Both the position numbers and the translations under genes were made by a program. This document shows, piece after piece, positions 19,399 through 19,848 of a stretch of DNA of 19,848 nt (positions within the stretch are counted from its first letter, which is position 1; each line of letters begins with the position of its first letter). Location of the stretch: positions 42,683 to 62,530 of the forward strand of contig KN834890.1 in assembly GCA_000827265.1 (NCBI GenBank), in the 5' to 3' direction. This DNA is from Collybiopsis luxurians FD-317 M1 (lineage: Eukaryota; Basidiomycota; Agaricomycetes; Agaricales; Omphalotaceae). A model generated the notes under the pieces. The model ran no database searches. It was given only the letters and a program-made list of their open reading frames with translations, and was not told the origin of the DNA.

Positions 19399-19410
19399 AA
19401 TGCTGTTATT
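19399..19410 (-). promoter_or_regulatory. Primer-binding site, complementary to the element's own mRNA start
   Basis: One base inside the LTR boundary (19412), the minus strand reads AATAACAGCATT. This is not the TGG-type start of a tRNA-primed site. It is complementary over 12 of 12 bases to 9718-9707 in the LTR, with mismatches on both sides, so the pairing has a sharp limit. Confidence 0.7.
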
Positions 19411-19411
19411 T

Positions 19412-19848
19412 TGTTAGGACCTTTACTACCTTTGTTGTTAGAAGCTTGTAGCAGGTTCAGTGAGTAGAAAGTAATTTATTATACCACAGCCGAGACAGAG
19501 TATGCGATGGGGAGTCGCTACATACAACAAGTGATCAAGTCCTGTACGGTTTGAGTATTTGATATAGAGGAATGATCCTCGAGTGTCGAATAACAATTCT
19601 AGTAGCTTGGTGCAACTAGAGATTGTATATCGAAAGGACTTGTTAAGACGGTATTAACAAGGGTTGACTCGGAAGGTTCATGACTCGGTGTCCGTTTACC
19701 CTACGAGATGGAATATTCGAGAGGCTATGGCAGTCGAATAGTCTTGTCGATTGGTTCGACAAGTGAGAAGTGGATATGCCAGTGACTCAGTGTCAATGGG
19801 GTTTGCTCGACTCGGTGTTAAGCAGAATAATATTATAGACTAGTGAAC
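19412..19848 (-). repeat. 5' LTR of the Ty3/gypsy element (first 437 bp on the plus strand, truncated by window)
   Basis: Gap-free copy of 9232-9668. The offset is 10,180 bases throughout. The remaining 258 bases, including the TATA box and transcription start that would drive gag, lie beyond the window. Confidence 0.93.

Larger units (their letters stand above)
9232..19848 (-). mobile_element. Ty3/gypsy chromovirus carrying an antisense two-gene cassette (right end cut by window)
   Basis: Two direct LTRs with TGTTA...TAACA ends bound the element. The right one runs off the window, so the predicted end is about 20106 and the length about 10.9 kb. On the minus strand, from the right LTR: self-primer binding site, long gag with zinc knuckle, protease, integrase tail, chromodomain, polypurine tract, accessory cassette on the opposite strand, second polypurine tract, left LTR. 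Reverse transcriptase, RNase H and the first two integrase acids are missing, so this copy cannot replicate alone. The five bases before the left LTR are TACTG; the matching right-hand target duplication would lie outside the window. The chromodomain and self-priming place it near the Tf1/sushi branch of chromoviruses (inference). Confidence 0.93.

Noticed and set aside
1..19848. CRISPR array, rRNA or tRNA genes, bacterial operons
   Set aside because: No regularly spaced repeats, no tRNA-like cloverleaf or rRNA core sequence noticed by eye, and spliceosomal introns mark the DNA as eukaryotic.

Overview
The window looks like a transposon graveyard from the nuclear genome of a basidiomycete fungus, most likely an Agaricomycete. 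No intact host gene is visible. The evidence is the combination of a Helitron RepHel relic, a basidiomycete-style pogo transposase, a chromodomain-bearing Ty3/gypsy element and canonical 49-65 bp GT-AG introns. Decay is dominated by CpG to TpG/CpA transitions, as expected where transposons are CpG-methylated.

Layout, left to right. (1) 1-390: gene-free, with a diverged relative of a palindromic MITE at about 171-345. (2) 393-3662 (+): 5'-truncated Helitron replication initiator/helicase, broken by stops and two frameshifts. (3) 4657-7443 (+): pogo (Tc1/mariner superfamily) transposase pseudogene with two recognisable introns, interrupted by a 172 bp long-armed palindromic insertion (6569-6740). 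(4) 8542-9024: complete non-autonomous hAT-like element with an 8 bp target-site duplication. (5) 9232 to beyond the window end: a large Ty3/gypsy chromovirus lying on the minus strand. Its 695 bp LTR is complete on the left. The first 437 bases of the other LTR are at the right edge, so the whole element should be about 10.9 kb.

In its own (minus) sense the retroelement reads: LTR, a 12 nt primer-binding site complementary to the predicted 5' end of its own transcript, a very long Gag (about 1,517 codons, with zinc knuckle), then protease fused in frame to the tail of integrase (reverse transcriptase, RNase H and most of integrase deleted), a chromodomain, a polypurine tract, a 3.5 kb accessory cassette, a second polypurine tract, and the LTR.

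The most interesting part is the cassette. It holds two genes on the opposite (plus) strand. Gene A is 5 exons/575 codons, with a six-cysteine cluster and a coiled coil. Gene B is 2 exons/296 codons, also with coiled coil. Each has its own TATA-like box 55-58 bp before the ATG, and every predicted splice restores the reading frame. Antisense introns cannot be spliced out of the element's genomic RNA, so such genes could travel intact with a retroelement. The in-frame stops in both genes, and all but one of those in gag-pol, are TGA where CGA (Arg) would fit. All 16 differences between the two LTRs (437 bp compared by eye) are CpG transitions. The element therefore looks like a recent insertion silenced by CpG-directed mutation.
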